NCBI GenBank assembly: GCA_046328715.1
Contig: JAXLWB010000038.1
Location: 1 to 64,000 of the forward strand
Length of the DNA stretch: 64,000 nucleotides
Reading direction: 5' to 3'
Origin: JAXLWB01 sp046328715
Lineage (GTDB): Bacteria; Chloroflexota; Anaerolineae; Caldilineales; Caldilineaceae
The notes under the pieces were generated by a model, which saw nothing but the letters and a program-made list of their open reading frames with translations, was not told where the DNA came from and did not search any database. Shown piece after piece: positions 41,414 to 50,940 of the stretch. How positions within the stretch are numbered: the first letter of the stretch is position 1; each line of letters starts with the position of its first letter. The translations under genes and the position numbers were made by a program.

Positions 41414-44060
41414 TGCCAGGAGGATGGAGTTCCTCAACCTCCACCACGCCACTCGCTCCATCGACCGTAATCCAACTGCCATCCACGATGCGGCGGCAGG
41501 CATCCCGGATGTGGGTAACGGCGGGAATACCATACTCGCGGGCGGTAGCGGCAGCATGTTGACCGACGGCGCCATGCTCCAGCACCAGACCACCCAGGAT
41601 CGGGAAGATCGGCGTCCACATTGGGCCGACATTTTGTGCCACCAGGATGTCACCGGCTTGGAGAGCGGGCAGAACTAGGGCATCGTTGACCACACGAGCA
41701 CGACCGGAATGGCGTCCGTGGCTGACGCCTAAACCCTGGAGGCGACCAAGCAGCTCGCTTTCAGGGTTGGCACTGTTGTCGGTCACCTCGTCGCACCAGG
41801 GCGGTCGCTGGGGCAGAGTGGCGGCGGGCATACCCAGAATGGGTGGCGTCTCCAATGTCTGCCAGCGTTGGTGTTCTGCCTGGCGGCTGGCGAGAAGGGT
41901 GGGCACATCTAGCGCCGTTGGGGAGCGCAATAGCTGGCCAATCTCGGCAAAGTGCAGCCAAAAGATCTCGTCGAGTGTGGTAAGCACGCCCTCTTTGATC
42001 AGCCAGTGTCCGGCAGCCACCAATGCCTGACGCACCTGCCCCGTGTACATCTGATCCAAATAATGGTTGTGCTGTTCGACCACGGCACAGACTTTGCGCG
42101 CATAGGTCAACTGGCGACGAAATTCGACCACGACCGCCGGGTCGGGGCAGGCAGCACAGAAGGTGGTGATCTCCGCCTCACGGGCCTGGCGGGCGTGTTG
42201 ACGGTGAAGGGCAGGTGCGCTCACATTGGCGGCTAGGTAGGGTGCAATCAGCGTTAGCACGATGGATGGCTGCTCACGCCACGTCGGCATCGCCAAGGTG
42301 ACTTCCGAGCCCCAACCATCACCGGTGCGTTCCCCATAATGATCGAGGAAGGCTTTCAGGCGGGCATAAAAGGCGGCGGCCTGGGGCAAGACGGCCAACT
42401 GCGTCATGGCATCGGCTGGTGCCTGTGCAACCAAATCCGCCACGGCATCCTCCTGGCAGGCCAGCGTTGCCAGTGCATAGAGTTCATCGATCAGGTGGGT
42501 GAGCGGTGTCTCTTCACTGTCGAGCAGGCGGTTCGCCACGGCCTTAGCCTCTTCGCCGCTCAGCCCGGAGAGCGCAGCAAAGGCGTCGTAGTAGCGCTGG
42601 GGCGGGTTGAAATTCATGGCTGGATGCAGCGGTAGATGCCGACGTCGCACCGCCAACACCTCTTCCAAATGATCAGCCAGGGCTGGACCGTCGGCATTGT
42701 TCCGGTCAAAGCTACGCAGCCGTTCGGTCGCTTTGATGATCTCTGGCCCCCAATGATCCCAAGTCGTTAACCCTTGCTGTTGTAAACGTTCCCGCAGATC
42801 AAGCATGGCCGTCTGACGGATGCGCTGGTCAGTTGCGCTCCAGGGCATCGGAATCGGACGAACGTACATGCGCCCGTTGCAGAATTTGATCGCCCGGTTG
42901 CGTTCGGCACCGAGTAGGCGACAAGCTTCCAGGCGTGTCGTCTCCATGTCGCGTAGATTGTCGAGTTGCAGCGGGCGTTGCACATCGCTGAGGGTGACGG
43001 TGTTGGGGTCGCCTTGCCGTTCATGCTGCCAGAGGCTGCGCCGTTCCTCCTCATCCTGCCAGGCGACGGGAAAGGGTGGGCGGGTGGCGAGAGCTGGCGG
43101 TAGACCGGTCAGTGGCCGTGCCTGCAAGAGCCAGAGTCGCCCCTCGGCCACGGTCCATTCAATATCTTGCGGTGTTAGGTGTTGCGTAGCAAGGATTGAC
43201 TCCACGGCAAGCGTAAACTGGGCAATCCGTTCGAGCCAGGCCGGCGGTAGTGTGGCAGCCCGTTGCTGCTCGGCGGGGACGTCGACGATAATCAGGTGGC
43301 CTTGGTCATCGCAGGCGATGGACTGTTTCTTCTCAACGATCTGTTGCTGGACGATGGACAGATCCGCCCGTTTGACCCAGAAGGTATCACTCCCTATTGT
43401 GCCATCGACCACGCCCGCCCCCAAGCCCCAGGCGGCGTTAATCACTAACAGATCGTCGCGCTCCTGCACCGGGTCCACCGAAAAGGCGACGCCCGCACAT
43501 TCCGCCGCCAGCATCGGTTGGATGAGCAGGGCCATGCTCTCGGTTTCCCTTCCTACTGCTTGCCCAGCGCGAGCTGCCAATGCATTGGCGCTAAAGAAGG
43601 ATCGCCAACCGGATAGGATCGCTGTCTTCACCGCCTCCAGACCACGTATCCCCAGGCTGGTCGCATATTGCCCGGCATAACTGAGGGTCGCACCATCTTC
43701 GTTAGTGGCTGAGGAGCGAACGGCGAATGAGGTCGAAGGGGTAGCCAATTGGGGTAGGGTAGTGGCTAATTGCTCTGCCAGTACTGCAGGCAAGGTGAGG
43801 TTGACAAGCAGGTCAGCAATGGCCAGCGCAGTGCGTTGGGCTGTGACTGGATTGCGTAGATCGGCCCCCTGGAGGAGCGCTTGAATGCGGGGTTGCCAGT
43901 CGGCCAAGGCGAGGTGGAAGGCGGCGGTGGTGACGCAGAGACCGTCAGGCACGGGAAAGCCAGCCCAGAGCAATTCACCCAACGTGGCTGCCTTGCCACC
44001 GATCAGCGCCACATCTGTCTGCCGTACTGCGTCCAAGGAGATGAGAAAAGGCGAGGACAT
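41391..44060 (-). CDS. Phosphoenolpyruvate synthase-like / PEP-utilising dikinase
   Basis: 889 aa. The N-terminal ATP-grasp domain of the PPDK/PPS family is clear: GGKAATLGELLWAGFPVPDG, VRSSATNEDGATLSYAGQY, ILSGWRSFFSANALAAR and WTVAEGRLWLLQARPLTG. The C-terminal phospho-His swivelling domain has LEHGAVGQHAAATAREYGIP with the His replaced in context (usually GGxxSHAA), then GSWITVDGASGVVEV. A true PEP synthase would have a PEP-binding TIM barrel at the end; here the His domain is C-terminal, as in rifampin phosphotransferases and their relatives. AAAGGAG precedes the ATG. Substrate unknown. Confidence 0.85.
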   Translation of the reverse strand: MSSPFLISLDAVRQTDVALIGGKAATLGELLWAGFPVPDGLCVTTAAFHLALADWQPRIQALLQGADLRNPVTAQRTALAIADLLVNLTLPAVLAEQLATTLPQLATPSTSFAVRSSATNEDGATLSYAGQYATSLGIRGLEAVKTAILSGWRSFFSANALAARAGQAVGRETESMALLIQPMLAAECAGVAFSVDPVQERDDLLVINAAWGLGAGVVDGTIGSDTFWVKRADLSIVQQQIVEKKQSIACDDQGHLIIVDVPAEQQRAATLPPAWLERIAQFTLAVESILATQHLTPQDIEWTVAEGRLWLLQARPLTGLPPALATRPPFPVAWQDEEERRSLWQHERQGDPNTVTLSDVQRPLQLDNLRDMETTRLEACRLLGAERNRAIKFCNGRMYVRPIPMPWSATDQRIRQTAMLDLRERLQQQGLTTWDHWGPEIIKATERLRSFDRNNADGPALADHLEEVLAVRRRHLPLHPAMNFNPPQRYYDAFAALSGLSGEEAKAVANRLLDSEETPLTHLIDELYALATLACQEDAVADLVAQAPADAMTQLAVLPQAAAFYARLKAFLDHYGERTGDGWGSEVTLAMPTWREQPSIVLTLIAPYLAANVSAPALHRQHARQAREAEITTFCAACPDPAVVVEFRRQLTYARKVCAVVEQHNHYLDQMYTGQVRQALVAAGHWLIKEGVLTTLDEIFWLHFAEIGQLLRSPTALDVPTLLASRQAEHQRWQTLETPPILGMPAATLPQRPPWCDEVTDNSANPESELLGRLQGLGVSHGRHSGRARVVNDALVLPALQAGDILVAQNVGPMWTPIFPILGGLVLEHGAVGQHAAATAREYGIPAVTHIRDACRRIVDGSWITVDGASGVVEVEELHPPGITPQTQA

Positions 44061-44087
44061 GGGCTTAGCTCCTTTGGGTTGTCGTAT

Positions 44088-44196
44088 GTAGGGGCATCCG
44101 CTTGCCGGTGCCCTGGTTGCATCTCCGAGAGGGCAACCGCAAGGGTGTGCCCCTACGCATTGCGATCATGCAACGTTTATCTGCTTTGTCTATTAG
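44088..44196. repeat. MITE-like element family A copy 2 (left end missing)
   Basis: GTAGGGGCATCCGCTTGCCG to CTGCTTTGTCTATTAG. Only the right terminal repeat is present. Its TTA (44193-44195) is the stop codon of the chitinase gene on the - strand. Confidence 0.85.
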
Positions 44197-45562
44197 CCGC
44201 CGGTTTCTGCTTTTGTGATGACAGGTAAGAAGATAGAGCCACTCGCTAACCCTTCGCTGACGGCGTTGAGCAACGTTCCCTCTACATCGTCCTGGTCAAT
44301 CGACCAGACCATGGCCCCGGCCAAACCCCGCTCTTTCAGCCAAACCACCTTTGCGGCGATCACTTGTGGATCGTCGTAGCTCCAGAAAACATCGCCGTTG
44401 TAAATCCAGAAGCCACCGGTGACAGGGTCGCGAAAGCTGGGATAAGCGAGCGTCTTGAGTAGGCGGTAGGTTTCGCTGCCGGGTCCGCCAGTGCTGGGGG
44501 CAGGACCGGCGGCGGATTGGTAAAGGCCGTTATTTTGATTGGGCACGCCGGCCCACCCTATGCCATAGAAGGGAATGCCCATCACGAGTTTGTTGGCGGG
44601 CACCCCAGCAGCAAGGTAGCCCTCGACCGCCTCCTGAACGCTTAGTTTGGAACTATCACCATCGGCAGGGTGCAGATGGGCATGGAAGTTGGTGGTCGAT
44701 TCCCAGGTGCCATGCAGATCGTAGCTCATCAGGTTGATCCAGTTGAGATAGGGGTGGATCTTGTCCAGTTCGTAGTGGCCGTAGGTAGAGGGGCGGCAGG
44801 GGTGGCGACGGTGAGCAGCAAGTTGGATCGATCTCGTCCAGTTGGCGACGAAATTCGGCAAGTAACAGGGTGTAGTTCTGCGTATCTTCCGGGCGATAGA
44901 CATGCCCAACATCTGCCGGGGTGGCGGGATATTCCCAATCGATGTCGATGCCGTCAAAGACGCCTGCCGCTGCCCTCACCGCCTGCCTGATCGACAACGG
45001 GCAGATTGCCCTTGATGTAGATGTCAATACAGGATTGCACCACAGCCGTGCGTGATTCGGACGTTAACGCTGCATCAGAAAAGCCCTTCGACCAGGTCCA
45101 GCCGCCCAACGAGATGACGATTTTGAGGTTGGGATTGAGCGCCTTGAGCTTTTTGAGTTGGTTAAAATTGCCACGCAAGGGCTGGTCAGCCGTGTCAGCG
45201 ATGCCATCTACGCTTTCCTCAGTGCTGAACGCACGTTGATAGTCACTGAAGGCGTCCATCACACCCGCTTGGGTGGTCATGATACACTTTCCATCGCCAA
45301 TGTTGCCAAAGGCGTAGTTGATCACCGTGATCTTGTTGACCGAGCCGTTGCTGACCAGCTCTTTGGCAAAGAAATTGTTATCGGCTGTCCACTGGGGAAA
45401 GTAAGCAACGATCTGGTAGTTGGAAGTTGTAGCTTGCATATCGGTCGAATTTGCTCCACCTGTATCTTTTATGCCAGTTGCAATCGAAGGGCGGAGGCAG
45501 GAGGTCAACAGCAGCAGCAGTGCCACTGCAATCGTTATAAAAATACTGGATGGTGAGCGCAT
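44193..45562 (-). pseudogene. Secreted GH18 chitinase, broken by about three frameshifts
   Basis: Starts near ATG 45562 with a lipoprotein signal (VALLLLLTSCLRPS). The first frame covers YQIVAYFPQWTAD to LKIVISLGGWTWSKGF, the strand-3 SxGG motif. The second holds the catalytic motif FDGIDIDWEYP intact. The third runs from YGHYELDKIHPYLNWINLMS (MSYDLHG substrate motif) to GAMVWSIDQDD and ends SIFLPVITKAETGG. Breaks lie near 44975, 44825 and 44790. If repaired, a family 18 glycosidase of about 455 aa cleaving chitin or peptidoglycan-like glycans outside the cell. The stop codon is the end of a family A element. Confidence 0.85.
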
Positions 45563-45630
45563 GACGGTATAATACACTACACGTGTTTCCCTATCATCAT
45601 TTACAGACTGGAAATCGGATGAGTGCAGCC

Positions 45631-45716
45631 AGTGGGACAGCGGGTCAGTAAGTCAGTGGACAGTGAGCTAGTCTCCATACACTGTCTACTGTCCACTGAC
45701 TTACTGGCCTGCTGAG
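45631..45716. repeat. Word hairpin family C copy 2
   Basis: CAGTGGGACAGCGGGTCAGT and AAGTCAGTGGACAGT pair with ACTGTCCACTGACTTACTGG. It lies between the chitinase promoter side and the aldolase gene. Confidence 0.75.
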
Positions 45717-45757
45717 AGGGTTTTCAGTCGAATATCATTACCAGAATAGGATCGATT

Positions 45758-46585
45758 ATGCTTGTCTCTAACCCGCGTGACTATCTGCGTCACGCCTATC
45801 AAAATCACTTCGCCATGCCCGCCTTTAACGTCTGCAATCTGGAGATGGCGCGTGCTGTGATTGAAGCCGCCACCCTTGAACGAGCTCCCGTGATTGTGCA
45901 GACCTACACTGGCGACTTATCGCATAGCGAATTCAATGGCGCGTTCTCGATGCCCACCATCATCAAACATCTGGCAGCACAGACGGATGTGCCTGTCTTT
46001 CTCCATCTCGACCACGGGCCGGGATTGGAGTACAACGTGCGCTGCCTCAAGGAGGGCTATAGTTCGGTGATGTTTGATGGCCATCAGCTCTCGCTGGAAG
46101 AGGCACTGGCCGAGACCGCAGCGATTGCGCGCGTCGCCCATGCGCTCAACGCTGCCCTCGAAGGCGAGTTAGGCACCTTTGGTGAAGGTCAAGGCAGCCA
46201 CGAATTTACCAACCCGGCTGAGGTGCCGCTGATGTTTGAACGCGGCCAGATCGACATGTTGGCGGTCTCGGTCGGCTCGGAGCATGGCCGCCCCAGTCGT
46301 CTGGATTTGGAATTGCTCAAGGCAATCGCAGCTAAGGCTAATGCGCCACTGGTGCTACATGGCGGCAGCGGCATCCACGAGGACGACGTGCGTGCGGCGG
46401 TTCAAATGGGTGTAGTGAAGATCAATATTGGGGCTGCGCTCTCACGGGCCTGGAATCAAGGAACCAAGGAAGCACTCGACGCTGGCGAAAACCATTATGG
46501 CCTGCTCACACAGGCGATGGTGCGCGTGCGCGAAGTGGCTCAACATCGCCTGCGCCTGTTTGGAGCGAGCGGGCGGGCGGCGTAG
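45758..46585 (+). CDS. Class II (zinc) ketose-bisphosphate aldolase
   Basis: 275 aa, the size of fructose- or tagatose-1,6-bisphosphate aldolases. Zinc ligands and catalytic residues are visible: HLDHGPG (His, Asp), EGELGTFGEG (Glu), AVSVGSEHG (His) and VLHGGSGI (His), then VVKINIGAAL for the phosphate. The N-terminus is MPAFNVCNLEMARAVIEAA. Cleaves a ketose bisphosphate into DHAP and an aldehyde. AGGAT precedes the ATG. The clear fructose/tagatose distinction would need comparison. Confidence 0.92.
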   Translation: MLVSNPRDYLRHAYQNHFAMPAFNVCNLEMARAVIEAATLERAPVIVQTYTGDLSHSEFNGAFSMPTIIKHLAAQTDVPVFLHLDHGPGLEYNVRCLKEGYSSVMFDGHQLSLEEALAETAAIARVAHALNAALEGELGTFGEGQGSHEFTNPAEVPLMFERGQIDMLAVSVGSEHGRPSRLDLELLKAIAAKANAPLVLHGGSGIHEDDVRAAVQMGVVKINIGAALSRAWNQGTKEALDAGENHYGLLTQAMVRVREVAQHRLRLFGASGRAA

Positions 46586-46623
46586 GGTAACTAGTGCAGT
46601 TTAACAAAGTAGTTGGTCAATCT

Positions 46624-46679
46624 TCTTCCGGGAAGGGCCAGTACGCAAGCCTGTATAGTGTCAGAGCCTTCCCGGAAGA
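46624..46679. repeat. Hairpin family L copy 2
   Basis: TCTTCCGGGAAGG at 46624-46636 pairs with CCTTCCCGGAAGA at 46667-46679. The core matches 39990-40046. Lies 38 bp 3' of the aldolase stop. Confidence 0.75.
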
Positions 46680-46717
46680 TTGCAAAATCACTCTGCTAAT
46701 CATGCACTAGCTTTGTG

Positions 46718-46857
46718 CTAATAGACAAAGCAAATCAAAGATGCACTTTTGTAGGGGCATCCGCTTGCCGGTGCCCTGGTTGCATCACCGGTGGGCAACC
46801 GCAAGGGTGTGCCCCTACGCAGCGCAATCGTGCAATGTTTATCTGCGTTGTCTATAA
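46718..46857. repeat. MITE-like element family A copy 3
   Basis: CTAATAGACAAAGC to TCTGCGTTGTCTATAAG. The central GTAGGGGCATCC...GGTGTGCCCCTAC palindrome is in the reverse orientation of copy 1. Confidence 0.85.
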
Positions 46858-46885
46858 GTAAAACCGAAAAAATTTCTAGAATGAT

Positions 46886-46939
46886 GTTGAGTGAGCACGC
46901 CTCGTGCGACTCGACCCGCACGAGGCGTGCTCACTCAAC
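46886..46939. repeat. Perfect 23-bp hairpin upstream of the ELWxxDGT gene
   Basis: The left arm 46886-46908 begins GTTGAGTGAGCACGCCTCG, the loop is ACTCGACC, and the right arm 46917-46939 is its exact complement. No T-run. It lies 90 bp before the ATG at 47030. Confidence 0.75.
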
Positions 46940-47029
46940 ACAAATTCAAAAGACTTTTCAGGCTTTACTTAGATGGCTTTTGTCTTGAATCAAATCGTTC
47001 CCAATACTCAATAAGATGGAAAGGTTGTT

Positions 47030-49789
47030 ATGCTTCACCGTATTCCCCTACTGTATGGCGCAGTTGGACCGCGCACACTCGCCAAGTTGTCGCTGATGTT
47101 ATTCTTTGCACTGATTCTACTCTACTGCTGGACGCTCACAGCCCACGCCGATGATTCTCCTTATCTCGTCAAAGAAATTAACCCCTTCCCCGATTTTACA
47201 GAAAGTTCTACGCCCCAGGCGGTCGTGACCCTCAGCAATACACTCTATTTTGTCGCCACGGATCCAACTCTCGGACGTGAGTTGTGGAAAAGCGATGGCA
47301 CGATTACCGGTACGACAATGGTCACTGACATCAACCCAACCGGCGACTCGAATCCCTCTAACTTCGTGGCTTTTCACGGTAGGCTCTATTTTGCCGCCGA
47401 TGATGGCGTACATGATGTCGAGCTTTGGCAAAGTGATGGCACGGCTGCAGGCACCAAAATGTTGAAGGATCTTCGCCCGAACGGTGGTTCATTCCCAGAG
47501 GGGTTTATCATCTTCAACGACTTGCTCTTTTTTGCAGCCACCGACGGCAACTTTGCTCAAAATGATGGCGGGCATGCTTATGAACTCTGGAAGAGCGATG
47601 GTACGGCCGAGGGCACAACACTGGTCAAAGATATCAATCCCAATGGCAGTTCAAACCCTAGTGCATTGACGGTGTTTCACAATCTGCTCTATTGGGTGGC
47701 CGATGATGGCACCCGCAGCGAACTTTGGCAGAGCGATGGCACGGATGTAGGTACGCAAGCGGTTACGAATTTTAGCGCCGGTTTTGGTGTATTAAATGAA
47801 TTGGCGATCTTCCAAAATCATCTCTATTTTGCTGCCGATGATGGCATCCACGGTGCTGAATTATGGCACAGCGATGGAACAACGGCAGGTACAGCGTTGG
47901 TCAAAGATATCTTCAACGGCGCAGAAAGTTCGTATCCGTTTCAGTTTACCGTCTTTCAGAACGCCATCTATTTTGTTGCCAACGATGGTGTCCACGGTTA
48001 TGAGATTTGGAAGAGCGACGGTGGTAGTAATGGCACGCAGCTTCTGCAAGATCTCAACCCTAGTGGAGATGGCATCGACATCTCGAATCCCAATAATACT
48101 TTTCAATTTGCCATCTTTAATGATGAGCTCTACTTTGCGGGCGACAATGGCAGCAGCGGGAATGAGCTTTGGAAGAGCGATGGCATCACCCTTTCCCAAG
48201 TGATAGATACGCCGACTTTCAGCGGCTCCTACCCGAATGAATTGACAGTCTTTCATGGTGCGCTCTATTTTCATGCTGTTTCTGAGCTGTATAGCGACCA
48301 ACTTTGGAAATTGGATGGTACACCTACGGGTACAATCGTGTTGAAGGATACAACTCCCATCCTAGCACCTGCGGTAAATTTCTTATTTCCCTTTCAGGAT
48401 TTTCTATATTTTGCGGCAAGCGACTCTCAAAACGGCAATGAGTTGTGGCGCACCGATGGCAGTGAGGCGAACACTGCACTTTTCATTGATATTGGTCATT
48501 CGGGTGAAAACGGCATTGGCGATGTCGATTCGATTGTCTATAACGACCGCTACTACTTTAGCGCCGATGACGGAGTCCACGGTAGCGAACTCTGGGTCAG
48601 CGATGGAACAGTGACCGGAACCGTAATGGTGACTGACATCAACCCCGGCAGCGCAAGTTCCTCCCCCGTCTGGTTTACCCTCTTCCAGGATCAGCTCTTC
48701 TTCCGGGCGGATGATGGGGTACATGGCGCTGAGTTGTGGAAAAGTGATGGCACCAGTGCAGGTACGATGCTTGTCAAGGATATTACGGCAAGCGAACAGT
48801 TTTATTTGCCTGGCAATTTTACTGTGGTAAGCGACACGCTCTATCTAGTTGCGGACGACCTAGTGCATGGTGCTGAATTGTGGAAGAGTGATGGTACGAA
48901 CGCGGGCACCCTGCTGGTTTCAGACATCATTTCGGGCAGCGATAGCGGTTTTCCACAAAAGTTGATCGCCTTCAACAATCTGCTCTACTTCTTTGCCAAC
49001 GATGACACACATGGCAATGAACTCTGGCGCAGCGATGGCAGCCGTGAAGGCACCATCATGATCAAGGATATCAATCCAGCTACTTCGAATGCGGCATCGA
49101 CCGATCTGGTGGCGATGAATGGCAATCTCTATTTTGCCGCTGACGACGGTGTGCATGGCCAGGAGTTGTGGAAGAGTAATGGTACTGCTGAGGGAACGCA
49201 GATGGTTGCCGATGTCAACCCCACCACGCTTTCCAATCCCTACACGTTTTTAGCAGTTGGCAATCGGCTCTACTTCACTGCGGATGATGGTGTTCATGGT
49301 CAGGAACTTTGGCAGAGCGATGGCACTGCCGCAGGGAGCAGTCTGGTTGCAGACATTGACCCGGTTGATCACTCATACCCGACTGGCCTTATCTCCTTTG
49401 CGGACAAACTCTACTTTTCAGCGGCCGTCAATGGTTCTCGTTCACTTTGGCAGAGCAATGGTACCATCACCGGTACGCAGTTTGTAACGAACGTCAGCCC
49501 TGTCACGCCGCAAAATTTTACAGCGAATTTTGCAGTGGTCGGTAATATGCTCTACTACTTCGGCTCAGATGGCACGACCCCATTTGCGCTCTACAGCCTG
49601 GATGGCAGCACGAATACGATTTTGCGCCTTGATTCGCCGCAAGCCGCCATTTTTTACAACAATATGAGTAACGTCAAAGTCACCAACGATTATCTTTTCT
49701 TCGTAGCTTCAGATGGGAAGATTGGTGAGGAGTTGTGGGCGTTTAAATTGCCCAAAGAGGAGATTTTCTTGCCATTGTTATTACGATAA
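47030..49789 (+). CDS. Secreted ELWxxDGT-repeat protein
   Basis: 919 aa. After a signal peptide (LSLMLFFALILLYCWTLTAHA) the chain is made of about sixteen units of roughly 50 residues with the motif ELWKSDGT or a variant (ELWQSDGTAA, EIWKSDGGSN, ELWRTDGSEA), each with a strand like LYFAADDGVHG. Such repeats fold as beta-propeller or solenoid extracellular proteins of unknown role. It ends EEIFLPLLLR, the same C-terminal pattern that the Kelch-like protein would have when repaired. GAAAGG precedes the ATG. The stop TAA directly joins a word hairpin. Confidence 0.9.
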   Translation: MLHRIPLLYGAVGPRTLAKLSLMLFFALILLYCWTLTAHADDSPYLVKEINPFPDFTESSTPQAVVTLSNTLYFVATDPTLGRELWKSDGTITGTTMVTDINPTGDSNPSNFVAFHGRLYFAADDGVHDVELWQSDGTAAGTKMLKDLRPNGGSFPEGFIIFNDLLFFAATDGNFAQNDGGHAYELWKSDGTAEGTTLVKDINPNGSSNPSALTVFHNLLYWVADDGTRSELWQSDGTDVGTQAVTNFSAGFGVLNELAIFQNHLYFAADDGIHGAELWHSDGTTAGTALVKDIFNGAESSYPFQFTVFQNAIYFVANDGVHGYEIWKSDGGSNGTQLLQDLNPSGDGIDISNPNNTFQFAIFNDELYFAGDNGSSGNELWKSDGITLSQVIDTPTFSGSYPNELTVFHGALYFHAVSELYSDQLWKLDGTPTGTIVLKDTTPILAPAVNFLFPFQDFLYFAASDSQNGNELWRTDGSEANTALFIDIGHSGENGIGDVDSIVYNDRYYFSADDGVHGSELWVSDGTVTGTVMVTDINPGSASSSPVWFTLFQDQLFFRADDGVHGAELWKSDGTSAGTMLVKDITASEQFYLPGNFTVVSDTLYLVADDLVHGAELWKSDGTNAGTLLVSDIISGSDSGFPQKLIAFNNLLYFFANDDTHGNELWRSDGSREGTIMIKDINPATSNAASTDLVAMNGNLYFAADDGVHGQELWKSNGTAEGTQMVADVNPTTLSNPYTFLAVGNRLYFTADDGVHGQELWQSDGTAAGSSLVADIDPVDHSYPTGLISFADKLYFSAAVNGSRSLWQSNGTITGTQFVTNVSPVTPQNFTANFAVVGNMLYYFGSDGTTPFALYSLDGSTNTILRLDSPQAAIFYNNMSNVKVTNDYLFFVASDGKIGEELWAFKLPKEEIFLPLLLR

Positions 49790-49860
49790 CAGGTAGTGAG
49801 ACAGTGGGACAGTAGATCAGTGGACAGTTTACTGACGCACTGTCCTACTGTTTTACTAAC
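49790..49860. repeat. Word hairpin family C copy 3
   Basis: CAGGTAGTGAGACAGTGGGA starts at the base after the stop of the ELWxxDGT gene. CACTGTCCTACTGTTTTACT forms the other arm. The histidine kinase gene ends 10 bp later on the other strand, so this is a shared 3' hairpin. Confidence 0.75.
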
Positions 49861-49869
49861 CGACTATCA

Positions 49870-50940
49870 CTAGACTGGCAATTCAAGCGCAAAGGTGCTG
49901 CCGCGACCCAGGCCAGGGCTGTTGGCGGTGACGTTGCCGCCATTGGCTTCGACGATGGCTTTGACAATCGCCAGACCTAGACCGCTGCCACCACTTTCGC
50001 GACTGCGCGAAGGGTCGGTGCGGTAGAAGCGCTCGAAGACGTGGGGCAGATGTTCGGCAGCGATGCCTTCGCCGTTGTCGTTGACAGCCAGTCGTACCCG
50101 GTTGCCGACGGTGCGGGCTGAGAGCAAAATGCGCCCTTGCTCCGCTGTATGACGCAGCGCGTTGGCTAGCAGATTGTGCAACACCTGGCGAATGCGTGAA
50201 CGGTCAGCGGTTACCAGCGGCAGATTTGGCTCCAGTTCGCTCAGCAATGAAATCTGTTTCTCCTCGGCCAGCGGCTCAAAGACGGCAATGGTCTCCTGAA
50301 TCAACTGGGTCAAGTCGAATTCTTTCTTCTCTAGCGGCAGTTGGTAGGCCTCGGCTAGGGTTAATTCGCGCAGTTCGTTGACCAACTGGATCAAGTGGCG
50401 AGTCTGCTCGTAGAGATTAGCGATCTGTTCGTCATCCAACTCGTAGACGTGATCGAGCGCAGCACGCAGGTTGCCTTCGAGCACAGTCAGCGGGGTACGC
50501 AACTCGTGCGAGACATCGGCCATCAGGTTGTTGCGTATTTCAGCAGCACGTTGCAGATCGGTCGCCATCGTGTTGAGCGATTGGGCCAGGTCGTCCAACT
50601 CTCGGCTGCCACTTTTTATTGTAACGCGCGCACTCAGGTCGCCAGCGCCAATGCTTTGTGCTGTTTTCGCCATTTTTGTAATTGGCGAAGCAAGCAGGCG
50701 ACTGGCAGCTACGCCGCCAACAATCCCCACCACTCCGGCGGTGAGAATTCCACCCAGCAGTCGCTGTGGAATATCGCGCAATGGAATTAAGATCCGTTGC
50801 TCAATCACGGGCCGATCGTGATGATCATCTTTCCTGGGTGGGTCGGGCCGAAAGATCAGAAAACTAAAGAGCGGCAAGATGGTAATGACAAAGATCAAAC
50901 TGCTCATAACAACGCTCAGCCGCACCCACAGACGGTTCAT
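49870..50940 (-). CDS. Sensor histidine kinase
   Basis: 356 aa from ATG 50940, which overlaps the response regulator stop as ATGA. Two membrane helices (LSVVMSSLIFVITILPLFSF and LLGGILTAGVVGIVGGVAAS) flank a short extracellular loop, followed by HAMP, HisKA with phospho-His in LMADVSHELRTPLTVLEG, and HATPase with NLLANALRHT (N box), NDNGEGIAAEHL (G1) and ESGGSGLGLAIVKAIV (G2). BaeS-like class. It phosphorylates the partner regulator. The signal is unknown; the loop (RPDPPRKDDHHDRP) has charged and His residues that could bind metal. Confidence 0.93.
   Translation of the reverse strand: MNRLWVRLSVVMSSLIFVITILPLFSFLIFRPDPPRKDDHHDRPVIEQRILIPLRDIPQRLLGGILTAGVVGIVGGVAASRLLASPITKMAKTAQSIGAGDLSARVTIKSGSRELDDLAQSLNTMATDLQRAAEIRNNLMADVSHELRTPLTVLEGNLRAALDHVYELDDEQIANLYEQTRHLIQLVNELRELTLAEAYQLPLEKKEFDLTQLIQETIAVFEPLAEEKQISLLSELEPNLPLVTADRSRIRQVLHNLLANALRHTAEQGRILLSARTVGNRVRLAVNDNGEGIAAEHLPHVFERFYRTDPSRSRESGGSGLGLAIVKAIVEANGGNVTANSPGLGRGSTFALELPV

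Noticed and set aside
42820..43680. 286-aa + strand ORF opposite the PEP-synthase-like gene
   Set aside because: Arg/Ser-rich low-complexity translation typical of antisense to a GC-rich gene.
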